Below, piece after piece: positions 34,482 through 42,822 of a stretch of DNA of 64,000 bases. The position numbers were made by a program, and so were the translations under genes. Every line of letters begins with the position of its first letter. Within the stretch, counting starts at the first letter, position 1. Source of the stretch: JAKPPT01 sp964630305 (GTDB lineage Bacteria > Spirochaetota > Spirochaetia > Treponematales > UBA12059); contig CAZVTR010000005.1 in the NCBI GenBank assembly GCA_964630305.1, positions 1 to 64,000 of the forward strand. Direction: 5' to 3'. The notes under the pieces are model-generated. The model was not told the origin of the DNA and did no database searches. It saw only the letters and a program-made list of their open reading frames with translations.

Positions 34482-35435
34482 ATGGAGCACGGAAAACAGT
34501 ATCAGTATTGCATTGTCGATGTTTTTGCAGAAGCTCCCTATCGAGGGAATCAGCTCGCTGTGGTATTTGATGACGGCACGCTCTCAGATGCTGCCATGCT
34601 CATGATTACGCAAGAGATGCACTATTCCGAAACCGTTTTTATTGATACACAGACACTGCTTGCGTGCGAAAAAAGTATACGTATTTTTACTCCCCCTGCG
34701 GAGGTGCCGTTTGCCGGGCATCCCTGTCTTGGTGCTGCGTTTTGCATCAGCAGAACACTTGCAATGAACAAGACTGACAGCATGACTGGTACAGCTCAAA
34801 GCTCAGCAAGCAGCGCTGATAACAGTAATAAAAACCTAATCTTGCGCACCAAAGCTGGCGCAATTCCAATTGTAAACAAGCAGAACGGATCGAAGTCTGT
34901 TTGGTGGATGGAACAGCTCCAGCCAGAGTTTGGAGCTCATGTCTCTGCATCGCTCATGGCTCGTATACTGGGACTCTGTGAAGATGAGATTGATACTGCA
35001 TATCCGGTCCAGTGGGTGTCTACCGGGCTCCCGTTTTTGCTTGTGCCGCTCAAGAACCTCTCTGCAGTGCGCGCTGCATTGGTGAACTGGGAAATCTTTC
35101 ATAAGGAGCTGCCTGGTATGCTTGGAGATGTCATGATCTTTACACGGGAAACCGAAGACAGCACCAAAGACCTGCATGTGCGGGTGCTTGTGGATTTCCC
35201 CGGCATTCCGGAAGATCCAGCAACAGGGAGTGCAAACGGATGCCTTGCAGGCTATACTGTGAACTATGGTTACCTGGGGTCAGATCATGTAAATTATACC
35301 GTGGAACAGGGGATAGAAATGGGACGTCCCTCAGTGCTGCACGTTGCTGCATCAAAGCACAATGAACGCTACTCGATACAGGTTGGCGGCGAGGTGCATC
35401 TCATTGCCGAGGGTACGCTGTGGTGGGGGATGTGA
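34482..35435 (+). CDS. PhzF-family isomerase/epimerase
   Basis: 317 residues of the PhzF/diaminopimelate-epimerase-like fold: VDVFAEAPYRGNQLAVVFD at the start, the catalytic-Glu region MHYSETVFI, FAGHPCLGAAFCI, and the second-half signature EDPATGSANGCLAGY. Substrate unknown. Residues about 94-118 are a Ser/Asn/Thr-rich insertion (NKTDSMTGTAQSSASSADN) not normal for the family; a similar stretch occurs in RsmE at 53118. Follows the HAD gene by 20 bases. Confidence 0.88.
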   Translation: MEHGKQYQYCIVDVFAEAPYRGNQLAVVFDDGTLSDAAMLMITQEMHYSETVFIDTQTLLACEKSIRIFTPPAEVPFAGHPCLGAAFCISRTLAMNKTDSMTGTAQSSASSADNSNKNLILRTKAGAIPIVNKQNGSKSVWWMEQLQPEFGAHVSASLMARILGLCEDEIDTAYPVQWVSTGLPFLLVPLKNLSAVRAALVNWEIFHKELPGMLGDVMIFTRETEDSTKDLHVRVLVDFPGIPEDPATGSANGCLAGYTVNYGYLGSDHVNYTVEQGIEMGRPSVLHVAASKHNERYSIQVGGEVHLIAEGTLWWGM

Positions 35436-35459
35436 GTAGGGGATAATTATTTTGCTTTA

Positions 35460-37256
35460 TCATAGTCTTTCATAATAGTTTTTGATTTTTAATGAAATGA
35501 GCTTTCTTCTTTCTTTTAGAAATTCATCGTAATGTTCGATTGTTTTGTTTTCCATACCGTCAGGTATACAATGCATTTGAAAATTTTCTTTCATTTCATC
35601 AATATCTGTTATTGCTCCATATGATGAAATGCCTTTTTTACAATTATGAAGTAGTTCAGAAAAATATTCAGAAGGAGCTCTGTCTTTTATTGCAATATTG
35701 ATTTCACTTTGCATCATAACATAATTTGCAATTTGGTTATATTTGTTTTTAGAAAGACCATGTTTCTTTAAATAATTTTTGGGAAACAGGTGATGAACAT
35801 CTCCACGATGGGTAATTAAGTCTCTAACAGTTATATCACGAGATAAAAAACCATTATCGTTAGATTTGACCTGTGCAGCTAGGTAAACGCTAAAGTATGG
35901 ACTTGATGCAACTGAAGTATCCATTTGTTGTGGCAAACCAGCATTCCAAAATGCATCAGATAATTGAGACTGTTCAACATCAATTATATAATTTTCTATT
36001 CCAATTTCGCTTATCCTGCGGACATCAAGATCAATTTGAGATTCAGGAGAACCTGAATACCTTCCAGTAAGAATAGACATTACAAGCCATTTTCTAACAA
36101 ATGTTTCAACTTTATTTGAATTTATCTTTTCAGAGACTAGTAAAAGATATAGTATATATGCAAAGTTTAGAGCGTTTTGTGACCTAATCATGCCTGGATC
36201 AATAAAACCAGCAGAACGAACAATCATTAAAAATCTTTTAAAATTAGTTTCATTCATAAATTTTAATATTCCAGTTTTAAGCATTTTAAATGAGTTTTCT
36301 GCAATATATTCTTCATATGTTCGTGTTTCGAAGTTTCTTCCAGACAATAATGCTACAAGATCTTCTAGGCGTCCACGTTTAAATTCTGAAGTGAACGATA
36401 CTCTGAGCATATCTGTATAGGAAGGATCATAGAGATCATCATTTTCATCTTTTAACCAAGCCATTTTATTGAAATAATCTGTTTTTGCGAATTCAGGATC
36501 TAATTCAATAATTTGCTGGTAAAATTCAGGAGCTACCGCTAAGTGGCAAAAATAATCTATAATTTTCCTGATTGTATGTCCGCCATATATTTCGTTTGCA
36601 GCAATTTTTGACATTGCAAAATCTGCTTGACTTAGGACAACTCCTTGAGAATTTATTCGAATAAAAATATCAGTAACTGTTTCAATATCAAGTTCAGAAT
36701 TTAATTCAATAAGACCAATTGGGTTGTTAACAATAGATTTTAATAATTCAAGACTCTCATAAATATCATCTGGCTTTGTGTCTGGATTAAGTTGGCAATA
36801 GTCCTGAACTAGCTTTAGCATTTTTACTTCTGGGGATATTATTAAGGATATATCAGCAATCCACGCATTGTCTTTTTGAATAGCAGGGTTGGAAACTTCA
36901 AATCTTCTTTCTTTAGGATTAAATGCTATAATGATCCGTGTTTTCTCATAATCACTATTAATAATTTGTGCTCCAAGCAATGAAGCCATTAACGCGGTGA
37001 CTCTCTGTTGTCCATCTATTAAAATTCTTTTTCCTTGAGATAATGTGCCATCTTTTAGTCTAATTGATGGATTTCGCCATGCTATTAAATAGCCAATTGG
37101 ATACCCTTGATAGAGACTGTCAATTAAATCACGAACCTTTGTATTGTTCCATACAAATGGTCTTTGTATTTCAGGAATTGCTATCTCACCAGAATTGATC
37201 CAGCTAAGAATAGTTTGAATAGGGTGCTGATTAACAGAATATTTTTGTATGCTCAT
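35460..37256 (-). CDS. DUF262 / GmrSD-type protein, candidate type IV restriction or phage-defence nuclease
   Basis: 598 residues. The N-terminal DUF262 (ParB/Srx-like NTPase) has the hallmark DGQQRVTAL near residue 81 and IPEIQRPFVWNNTKVRDLI before it. The C-terminal part has RGDVHHLFPKNYLKKHG then NQIANYVMMQSEINIAI, an HNH-like (DUF1524) His-His...Asn...Asn pattern. This matches GmrSD/BrxU-type modification-dependent nucleases that act on modified phage DNA. It is strikingly AT-rich compared with its neighbours and lies next to a tRNA gene, both signs of acquisition. GGAG lies 8 bases upstream. No methylase or partner gene is adjacent. Activity is inferred from family. Confidence 0.85.
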   Translation of the reverse strand: MSIQKYSVNQHPIQTILSWINSGEIAIPEIQRPFVWNNTKVRDLIDSLYQGYPIGYLIAWRNPSIRLKDGTLSQGKRILIDGQQRVTALMASLLGAQIINSDYEKTRIIIAFNPKERRFEVSNPAIQKDNAWIADISLIISPEVKMLKLVQDYCQLNPDTKPDDIYESLELLKSIVNNPIGLIELNSELDIETVTDIFIRINSQGVVLSQADFAMSKIAANEIYGGHTIRKIIDYFCHLAVAPEFYQQIIELDPEFAKTDYFNKMAWLKDENDDLYDPSYTDMLRVSFTSEFKRGRLEDLVALLSGRNFETRTYEEYIAENSFKMLKTGILKFMNETNFKRFLMIVRSAGFIDPGMIRSQNALNFAYILYLLLVSEKINSNKVETFVRKWLVMSILTGRYSGSPESQIDLDVRRISEIGIENYIIDVEQSQLSDAFWNAGLPQQMDTSVASSPYFSVYLAAQVKSNDNGFLSRDITVRDLITHRGDVHHLFPKNYLKKHGLSKNKYNQIANYVMMQSEINIAIKDRAPSEYFSELLHNCKKGISSYGAITDIDEMKENFQMHCIPDGMENKTIEHYDEFLKERRKLISLKIKNYYERL

Positions 37257-37607
37257 ATGTATGCTCCAAAGATATTTTAATAGTCAAAAATCTACTACAT
37301 TATAGTTAATAATAAGAAAAATTTAAAATTTTAAAATTACTCCATTAAAAATCTTACATCAATTAAGTTAGTTGTTTTATCGTAAATTTTACCTGAATTT
37401 ATGTCAACTATACGAACTGCCTCATCAAAAATCTTACCCAAATGAGGTCAGATGCCTCATCATAAATTCTTACCAAAATTTATGTACACTATATCTTCCC
37501 CCATCTTCCTGCCACTTGACTATATTATACAAACATAGTACATAACAGTAGCCATGATGTACGATCATAGCGCCTGTGCTTACTCCTGGTATAGCACAAT
37601 ATTGTGA
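37257..37607. other. 350-base intergenic region without genes, AT-rich with degenerate repeats
   Basis: Nothing codes here. The first part (37257-37340) is A/T-rich and featureless. Four degenerate repeats fill 37342-37488. The last 100 bases before the tRNA hold TTGACT (37515-37520), probably the -35 box of the tRNA promoter, although no good -10 box is seen at 17 bases. Confidence 0.6.
37342..37488. repeat. four degenerate tandem repeats, about 35-45 bp apart
   Basis: Each unit has the shape catcAtAAAt-cTTACC-aAAatttatG. The shared TTAC falls at 37354, 37389, 37434 and 37470. Units 3 and 4 share TGCCTCATCA. Three units are hairpins: CGTAAATT/AATTTATG (unit 2), CCTCAT/ATGAGG (unit 3) and CATAAATT/AATTTATG with an 8-base loop (unit 4). 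The arms of unit 3 differ from those of units 2 and 4 but still pair, suggesting compensated change. Confidence 0.6.
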
Positions 37608-37690
37608 GCCGGCATGGCGGAATGGCAGACGCGATGGACTCAAAATCCATTGTTCGCAAGGATGTGTGGGTTCAAGTCCCACTGCCGGCA
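37608..37690 (+). tRNA. tRNA-Leu (anticodon CAA)
   Basis: A class II tRNA of 83 bases. Acceptor GCCGGCA (37608-37614) pairs with TGCCGGC (37683-37689), with discriminator A at 37690. The anticodon stem ATGGA/TCCAT encloses CTCAAAA, giving anticodon CAA at 37641-37643 (reads UUG). A long variable arm with stem and GCAA loop follows, then the T arm GTGGG-TTCAAGT-CCCAC. The 3' CCA is not encoded (ACT follows). Confidence 0.95.
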
Positions 37691-37734
37691 CTATTGAGCT
37701 TTTTGTAGTACAACTGTACTATCCGACAATCACT

Positions 37735-38043
37735 ATGAACCAATCCAACGATATACATCAGGAATCGCATATTGTCTGCAGACCAGGCTGCGGTGCCTGC
37801 TGTATTGCGCTATCGATTGCTTCCTTGATCCCGCCACGGTTTTCTGGAGAACAGGCAGAGCCCAAACCTGCCGGGGTTGCCTGCAGGTGGCTTGATGATG
37901 AGTATCGCTGTATGCTCTATGGCAGCAGTTTGCGGCCTCGCGTGTGTGAGTCACTCAAGCCGGAACGAGAAATGTGCGGCACATGCCGTGAAGAAGCGCT
38001 CAGCTATCTTGCAATGCTCGAAGAGAAAACCCGTCCTGAATAA
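37735..38043 (+). CDS. YkgJ-type cysteine-cluster protein
   Basis: 102 residues from ATG 37735. The cysteine pattern CRPGCGACC ... CRWLDDEYRCMLYG ... RVCESLKPEREMCGTC matches the YkgJ/CxxxCxxCC family, thought to bind zinc or iron; function unknown. The open frame extends upstream across the tRNA gene, so the earlier codons are not coding. No Shine-Dalgarno is seen; a perfect inverted repeat TAGTACA-AC-TGTACTA lies at 37706-37721 in between and may end the tRNA transcript. Confidence 0.8.
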   Translation: MNQSNDIHQESHIVCRPGCGACCIALSIASLIPPRFSGEQAEPKPAGVACRWLDDEYRCMLYGSSLRPRVCESLKPEREMCGTCREEALSYLAMLEEKTRPE

Positions 38044-38119
38044 TTCAGCATAACGTGTCTATCAAACGGTCGCTTCTAATGAGCGCTAAAGAAAGTTGTT
38101 AAAAATCATCTAAATTATG

Positions 38120-38148
38120 TTGACAATTGGTTTGTGTCGCAATATACT
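38120..38148 (+). promoter_or_regulatory. consensus promoter of the membrane protein/regulator operon
   Basis: TTGACA (38120-38125), exactly 17 bases, TATACT (38143-38148). Near-perfect sigma-70 promoter 45 bases before the ATG at 38193. Confidence 0.85.
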
Positions 38149-38168
38149 TTGAACAACAAAGTACTTTG
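38145..38168 (+). promoter_or_regulatory. operator array overlapping the -10 box and start of transcription
   Basis: TACTTTG-AACAA-CAAAGTA is a perfect 7-bp inverted repeat (38145-38163), and its right half together with the next bases forms a second perfect palindrome, CAAAGTACTTTG (38157-38168). The array begins in the -10 box and covers the transcription start. The likely ligand is the winged-helix regulator encoded in the same operon at 38817. Confidence 0.65.
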
Positions 38169-38192
38169 ATATTGTGAAAAAAGGAGATTGCG

Positions 38193-38804
38193 ATGTATTC
38201 CGAACAGGAACTCGATCGGGTTCAAAAACAGCTTGCTGTCATGCGGGATATGGTTAACCAGTGCCAAAAGCTCGTGCTTGAAGACGGAACGCTGTACATA
38301 CTCTGGGGCAGTCTTGCAGTTATTGCCTCGCTCGTAACCTATGCGCTCATGTGGATCAATGCGCCGGTATGGACAGTGGTTGTGCTCTGGATTGCTGTGT
38401 TTTACGGTCCGGGAATGCTGGTCACCTATCTCAAAGTGCGCAATAAAAAGAAGCATGTAGTGACATTTGGAGAGCGAGTCATTGGCCGGCTCTGGCTGGG
38501 GGTAATCATCATATCGATACTCAGCGCCATACTAAGTTCGCTCCAGGTACTGCCTTGGCAGGTAATTGTTGTAATTCCGTTTAGCTTTGGGCTCGTCTAT
38601 TTCCCGCTCGCTGTGCTCCTCGACTGGAAGCCGCTCTCGTTTTTTGCGCTCGTCTGGATAGCAGGCGGTGTTGTCATGCTCTTTGTGCCGTTTGTCTATT
38701 CATTCCTGGTGCTCGATGCGCTCATTATTGTCTGTGAGATTATTCCTGGGATACTCATAAAACAGCGGGCGCGTAAGCAAATTGATGCAGCGCAAGTAGA
38801 GTAG
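38193..38804 (+). CDS. membrane protein of unknown function in an operon with a winged-helix regulator
   Basis: 203 residues: a hydrophilic helical N-terminus (about 1-30), then six hydrophobic segments, arranged as three hairpins (ILWGSLAVIASLVTYALMW, VWTVVVLWIAVFYGPGMLV, and so on). It ends in a basic tail. I recognise no transporter motif. AAAGGAG precedes the ATG. It is the first gene after the operator-bearing promoter, and the regulator follows after 12 bases, a pairing seen in many bacteria but of unknown role. Confidence 0.82.
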   Translation: MYSEQELDRVQKQLAVMRDMVNQCQKLVLEDGTLYILWGSLAVIASLVTYALMWINAPVWTVVVLWIAVFYGPGMLVTYLKVRNKKKHVVTFGERVIGRLWLGVIIISILSAILSSLQVLPWQVIVVIPFSFGLVYFPLAVLLDWKPLSFFALVWIAGGVVMLFVPFVYSFLVLDALIIVCEIIPGILIKQRARKQIDAAQVE

Positions 38805-38816
38805 AGCAGGCCGGCT

Positions 38817-39149
38817 ATGAGCGATGCTACTGACGGAATCGGTTTTAACCCTGATGCTGTTGATGAACTCCTGCACAACCCCGTAAGGCTGGCAATTATG
38901 ACTGCGCTCTCACAGGTGGAGCAGGGAGATTTTAATTGGCTTAAAGAGCTTACGAAGGCTACCGATGGCAATCTCGCGACACATCTCAGAAAGCTTGAGG
39001 AAGCTGACTATATCAGGGTTACAAAAACGTATAGCGGGCGCAAACCTGTGACTTACTACGCGCTTACTAATAAAGGAAGCAATGCGTTAAAGAATTATAT
39101 CACTATGCTTGCGTCTATTGTAAAGAATTTTGAAGCAGGTTCTTGCTAA
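38817..39149 (+). CDS. winged-helix DNA-binding transcriptional regulator
   Basis: 110 residues of the small winged-helix family (PF13601-like): VRLAIMTALSQVEQGDFNWL, then LTKATDGNLATHLRKLEEAD as recognition-helix region and the wing VTKTYSGRKPVTYYALTNKG. No effector domain. It probably binds the CAAAGT/ACTTTG array in front of its own operon (autoregulation, inferred). Poor ribosome site (AGG), so it is likely coupled to the upstream gene. Confidence 0.9.
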   Translation: MSDATDGIGFNPDAVDELLHNPVRLAIMTALSQVEQGDFNWLKELTKATDGNLATHLRKLEEADYIRVTKTYSGRKPVTYYALTNKGSNALKNYITMLASIVKNFEAGSC

Positions 39150-39181
39150 TTGAGAACCTTGAAAAACTAAGGAGGTTGTAT

Positions 39182-39724
39182 ATGAAAACAAGGAAACAAG
39201 CTGTTGTGCTGGCGGTTTTACTTGCTGTTGCCGCAGCGGCTGGGTTTGCAGAGGATGTGAACACGCCTCAAGGCTTTTCAGTGTCGTACATGTTAACAGA
39301 TCTTGCGGATAACTTTGGCATTGGTCTTGAAGTGCAATCGCCGCTGTTCTTTTCGTTTGCTGCATTGCGGATAGATGCATTTGCATTCTGGCTCAATGCA
39401 CCGGAGAGCGCAGAGCTCTGGTACCCATTTTTAGCAGTACGTGCAGGACTCGCGGGTTATTCGTTCATCCAAAATCAAATTGTTCGCCTCTATGGCTATG
39501 GTGGTGTTGAGTGTGTGTTTCCGGGACTCTGGACTGACTACATCGATATTGAGCAATTCCGTATAGGCGGCTTTGGCGGGTTTGGCTTTGAGTTCTTCTT
39601 TATGCCGCAAGCATGCTATTTCATCGAGCTTGGGTCAACGGGCTCAGGCGCAACAACGAGGTACGACACGAGGCTCTATCGGAATGGGTTCGAAGTGCTC
39701 GTCGGGTTGCGCTGGTACTTTTAG
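39182..39724 (+). CDS. exported beta-rich (outer-membrane-like) protein
   Basis: 180 residues from ATG 39182, with AAGGAGG seven bases upstream. Sec signal MKTRKQAVVLAVLLAVAAAAGFA, then alternating amphipathic strands rich in Phe, Gly and Tyr, ending LRWYF with a terminal aromatic residue, as in small outer-membrane barrels. Unknown function. It closes the regulator operon: the start is 32 bases after the regulator stop, and a strong terminator follows. Confidence 0.75.
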   Translation: MKTRKQAVVLAVLLAVAAAAGFAEDVNTPQGFSVSYMLTDLADNFGIGLEVQSPLFFSFAALRIDAFAFWLNAPESAELWYPFLAVRAGLAGYSFIQNQIVRLYGYGGVECVFPGLWTDYIDIEQFRIGGFGGFGFEFFFMPQACYFIELGSTGSGATTRYDTRLYRNGFEVLVGLRWYF

Positions 39725-39785
39725 GCTGGTGACAATATTACGGTAAGCAGTACTGTGAACTCCAAGTAAGAACAATGAAGAGTAG

Positions 39786-39824
39786 CGGCACAGGTTGCAG
39801 TAAAACCTGTGCCGTGCTTTTTTT
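39786..39824 (+). terminator. intrinsic terminator of the regulator operon
   Basis: An 11-bp stem CGGCACAGGTT/AACCTGTGCCG (39786-39796, 39804-39814) with a 7-base loop, followed by GTGC and seven T. Confidence 0.93.
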
Positions 39825-39873
39825 AAGCAGGTGATGTATACTGTGTGTACTATCGATTTGCAGGAGGTTACAC

Positions 39874-40515
39874 ATGCAGGAGGTACACAGCTGGCATGCT
39901 GAGGCACTGGGAAAGCAGGCTGCAGCATCGCTTGTTAAAAATGGTTTTACCGCAGAATATTTTGATACTCGAGAGAAACTCATTAAGGCTGTTGATGCAA
40001 TGCTCGCGCCAGGCATGAGTATTGGTTTTGGCGGTTCAATGACAGTGCGAGAATTAGGCATTCTAGACAAAGCTAAAGAGCGCGGCTGTACCATTCTTGA
40101 TCACAATGCGCCGGGAATCGATGCGGAAACCCGCATGAGCATCTTGCGCAAGCAGCTGACAGCCGATTTATTTATTTCCAGCACGAATGCGCTCACGCTC
40201 GATGGTGAGCTTGTGAATGTCGATGGCAATGGCAACCGTGTGGCTGCATTGAGTTTTGGTCCCAAAAAAATACTGGTGATTGCTGGCATCAACAAAATAG
40301 TGAGCACACTCGATGATGCCTTTGCGCGCATCGAACTCACTGCATCGCCCAAAAATAATAAGCGGCTCAATAAGCCCAATCCCTGCACCAAAACTGGATA
40401 CTGCATGGATTGCGACACAGATACGAGAATTTGCCGCATCTACTCAATACTCAAGCGGAAGCCCGCAGCATCGGATTTTACCGTGCTCATAGTCGGAGAA
40501 GCGCTCGGATTCTAG
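39874..40515 (+). CDS. LUD-domain protein (DUF162, LutC/YkgG-like)
   Basis: 213 residues. The core IGFGGSMTVRELGI and LFISSTNALTLDGELVNVDGNGNRVA match the LUD family, related to the lactate-utilisation proteins LutB/LutC. The C-terminal CTKTGYCMDCDTDTRIC holds four cysteines and may bind a metal or Fe-S cluster. In many anaerobes the gene stands alone as here, without lutAB, and its role is unknown. AGGAGG precedes the ATG. Confidence 0.9.
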   Translation: MQEVHSWHAEALGKQAAASLVKNGFTAEYFDTREKLIKAVDAMLAPGMSIGFGGSMTVRELGILDKAKERGCTILDHNAPGIDAETRMSILRKQLTADLFISSTNALTLDGELVNVDGNGNRVAALSFGPKKILVIAGINKIVSTLDDAFARIELTASPKNNKRLNKPNPCTKTGYCMDCDTDTRICRIYSILKRKPAASDFTVLIVGEALGF

Positions 40516-40587
40516 TGCATGGTGCATAGTTAGCATGCAGCAAGGCAGGCTAGCTCCATGCTGCACTGCTGGCAAAGTACACGCTGG

Positions 40588-42822
40588 CTAATCGAGCACC
40601 TTCTGCCGCACCTCGGCTGCATAGCCAGGATCGGGTGCTTGCAAAACGGGTATATCATCATAGCGTCCGACATTGTTCCAAAAGGTCATTCCCTGATTGA
40701 CTGCCTGGTAAACACCTTCTACTTCTTTTGCAACATAGGCAGGTGAGTAGTAAAGCCTGTCGTAGGATACGTTCATGTAAAATGCCTGCACATAGGGACG
40801 GACCACAATCCGGTTTTTGCCGATAGTCCAGGTTCTGAGGCTGCCGAGCTTATAAATTCGATAGGGCCGCATCTCTGCAGGGGCAAAGGCTAAAAAGTTT
40901 TGCTCAAAGTGCGATGGATAAAACATTGGGCAGATGACATCAACATAGCGGGAAAGGAGTTCAACATCCTGCCCGGTACGCACGCCGGATCGATACCAGC
41001 CATTGACACCGTAAATATCAATGCTGATGGGACCGGGAATCTGTTCTCGCGCATAGTTGAGAAATGAGATGAGCGCGCTCTCTTTGTCCATTCCCGCGTC
41101 TTTCCAGCGATAGGATGCATCGCCAATGTTGACACCGTCGGTCGGGAAGCGGATATAATCAAACTGGACTTCATCAAAACCGCGTGCCAGCACTTCTCGT
41201 GCTATTGCAACATTGTATTCCCAGATGCGTTCGCAGTAGGGGTCAACCCAGTATTCTTTGTAATAAATTTTTTCCTGTGATGATTGTGTGCCGGTAGCCG
41301 CTGGCTGATTGGCTCCCTGTGGGCTTGCGGTGTTTGCATTGCTTCCAGCGGCTGGGGCTTGCGGAGCAGGCGCAGCTGCTCCAGTTTGAGTTTCTTGAGC
41401 AGTGCTAGTGTTTGCTAACCGGTACCCCTGCCAGGGTGTTTTGTTTTTCGCATCGTATACAGCATATTTCCCGTTTCCATATTGATACATATGCTGATCC
41501 TTAAACACGACAATGCGAGCGACAAGATAGATCCCCTCGGCTTTCATTTCTTTTGTAAATGCATCAATGTCGATGGTGGCACCTGGTTTGTACATAGACT
41601 TAACGAGCGGATCATTTGATATGTATCGAAGCTTTCCGTAGTCGTCTTTAAGATCGATCGTGAGCATGTTAATATTGTTGCGTTTCATGAGCTCAATGTA
41701 TTTTTTTCTGGTCTGCTCGTTGATGATGTAGCCGGTCTGGAGATAAATCCCATTTTTATTAGCTGCTCGTGCAGTATACGGGTTAAACTCTCTTTCTGCA
41801 AAAAACCAGAGTTCAGAAAGCGAAAGAGCAGGCAGTGCACTAAATGTGCTAACACCGGGTTTAACGGTGATTGCCGAAGGCGGCTTCGGTTCACTGGAAT
41901 TATTTCCGCTGCTATAGAGTGCAAGCAGCCGTTCCGGTATGAGGGTTTTAAGCTTTTCTATGAGAGCCTGTTCTTGAACCGCCTGTGTGAGTCCTGCGGC
42001 TGCGCTGTATTGCAAAAGCTGATGGTTAGAAACAGCATAAAAACCTGTGTTAGTGAGCGAGAGTGAGTCCATGCTAAAAAAATCAGTCTGCGCTGTAAAA
42101 ACACGTTCAAACTTGCAGTCTGTCCCTAATGCCCGGTATATGACAGGAAGAAAGCTGTTGACAGCCCAGATAACAGGAGCTTGTTCCCCTTTTGCAACTT
42201 GTATGTCTGCAATTTCATCGGGGCTCGTTGTTGGGCAGCTTTGAGCAAAGTTGCCTGCTGCTTTTCTCCAGGAGCCTTTAGGGAGTTCGCGTATGAAAAG
42301 GCCGCGTATTGCACTTGAGAGCAGAACAGTGAGTTTGGGTGAGCTGAATACCGCAACAGCTTTAATACCGTTTGAATCGGATGGATTGCCGAGGCTGGTC
42401 CAGTTTTTGCCCCCGTCATAGCTAATATATGCAGCATCTTTAGTGCAGGTTACTAACGTTTCATGGTTATAGGGATCAAACTCCAGGTCTTTGAGTTCAT
42501 GGATAATTTCAACAAGTTTTTTTTGTCCGTTGTTGATGAGCTTAATGGTCTTTACGGGCAGTTTGTTGCTTCTCGTTTCGTAAGATTGCAAGTCTTTGGA
42601 AAAAAGAATTCCCTGATTGGTTAAAAAATACCAGCCGAGATTGGTTTTGAGTATCTTTCTGCATTCGATATCAGGAGGAAATGCGGTGAGCTGGACGGGC
42701 TTACCGTCACTCACAGCAAAAATTCCCTTGCTGGTGCCCACGAGAAGTTCCTGGGCGGTAACTGCCGGCATAATCAAACAAATGAGTGTGATGATGCATA
42801 TGTGATGTGACAAACGCTTCAT
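40588..42822 (-). CDS. exported DUF4015 putative glycoside hydrolase with N-terminal propeller-like region
   Basis: 744 residues with a Sec signal ending near VTAQ. Residues about 25-310 contain photosystem-assembly/propeller-like repeats (DAAYISYDGGKNWTSLG). Residues about 355-735 form the DUF4015 TIM barrel related to glycosidases: NMLTIDLKDDYGKLRY, GIYLVARIVVFKD, FDEVQFDYIRFPTDG and PISIDIYGVNGW. An Ala/Gln/Pro/Ser-rich insert of about 50 residues lies in the barrel near residue 475. Substrate unknown; a role in envelope or environmental polysaccharide turnover is plausible. AGGA precedes the start. Confidence 0.85.
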   Translation of the reverse strand: MKRLSHHICIITLICLIMPAVTAQELLVGTSKGIFAVSDGKPVQLTAFPPDIECRKILKTNLGWYFLTNQGILFSKDLQSYETRSNKLPVKTIKLINNGQKKLVEIIHELKDLEFDPYNHETLVTCTKDAAYISYDGGKNWTSLGNPSDSNGIKAVAVFSSPKLTVLLSSAIRGLFIRELPKGSWRKAAGNFAQSCPTTSPDEIADIQVAKGEQAPVIWAVNSFLPVIYRALGTDCKFERVFTAQTDFFSMDSLSLTNTGFYAVSNHQLLQYSAAAGLTQAVQEQALIEKLKTLIPERLLALYSSGNNSSEPKPPSAITVKPGVSTFSALPALSLSELWFFAEREFNPYTARAANKNGIYLQTGYIINEQTRKKYIELMKRNNINMLTIDLKDDYGKLRYISNDPLVKSMYKPGATIDIDAFTKEMKAEGIYLVARIVVFKDQHMYQYGNGKYAVYDAKNKTPWQGYRLANTSTAQETQTGAAAPAPQAPAAGSNANTASPQGANQPAATGTQSSQEKIYYKEYWVDPYCERIWEYNVAIAREVLARGFDEVQFDYIRFPTDGVNIGDASYRWKDAGMDKESALISFLNYAREQIPGPISIDIYGVNGWYRSGVRTGQDVELLSRYVDVICPMFYPSHFEQNFLAFAPAEMRPYRIYKLGSLRTWTIGKNRIVVRPYVQAFYMNVSYDRLYYSPAYVAKEVEGVYQAVNQGMTFWNNVGRYDDIPVLQAPDPGYAAEVRQKVLD

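Noticed and set aside
37342..37488. CRISPR array
   Set aside because: The repeats are degenerate, the spacing is 35-45 bp without unique spacers of constant length, and there are no cas genes.
37576..37734. Longer start of the YkgJ-type protein
   Set aside because: The frame would run through the tRNA-Leu gene; conserved residues begin only after ATG 37735.
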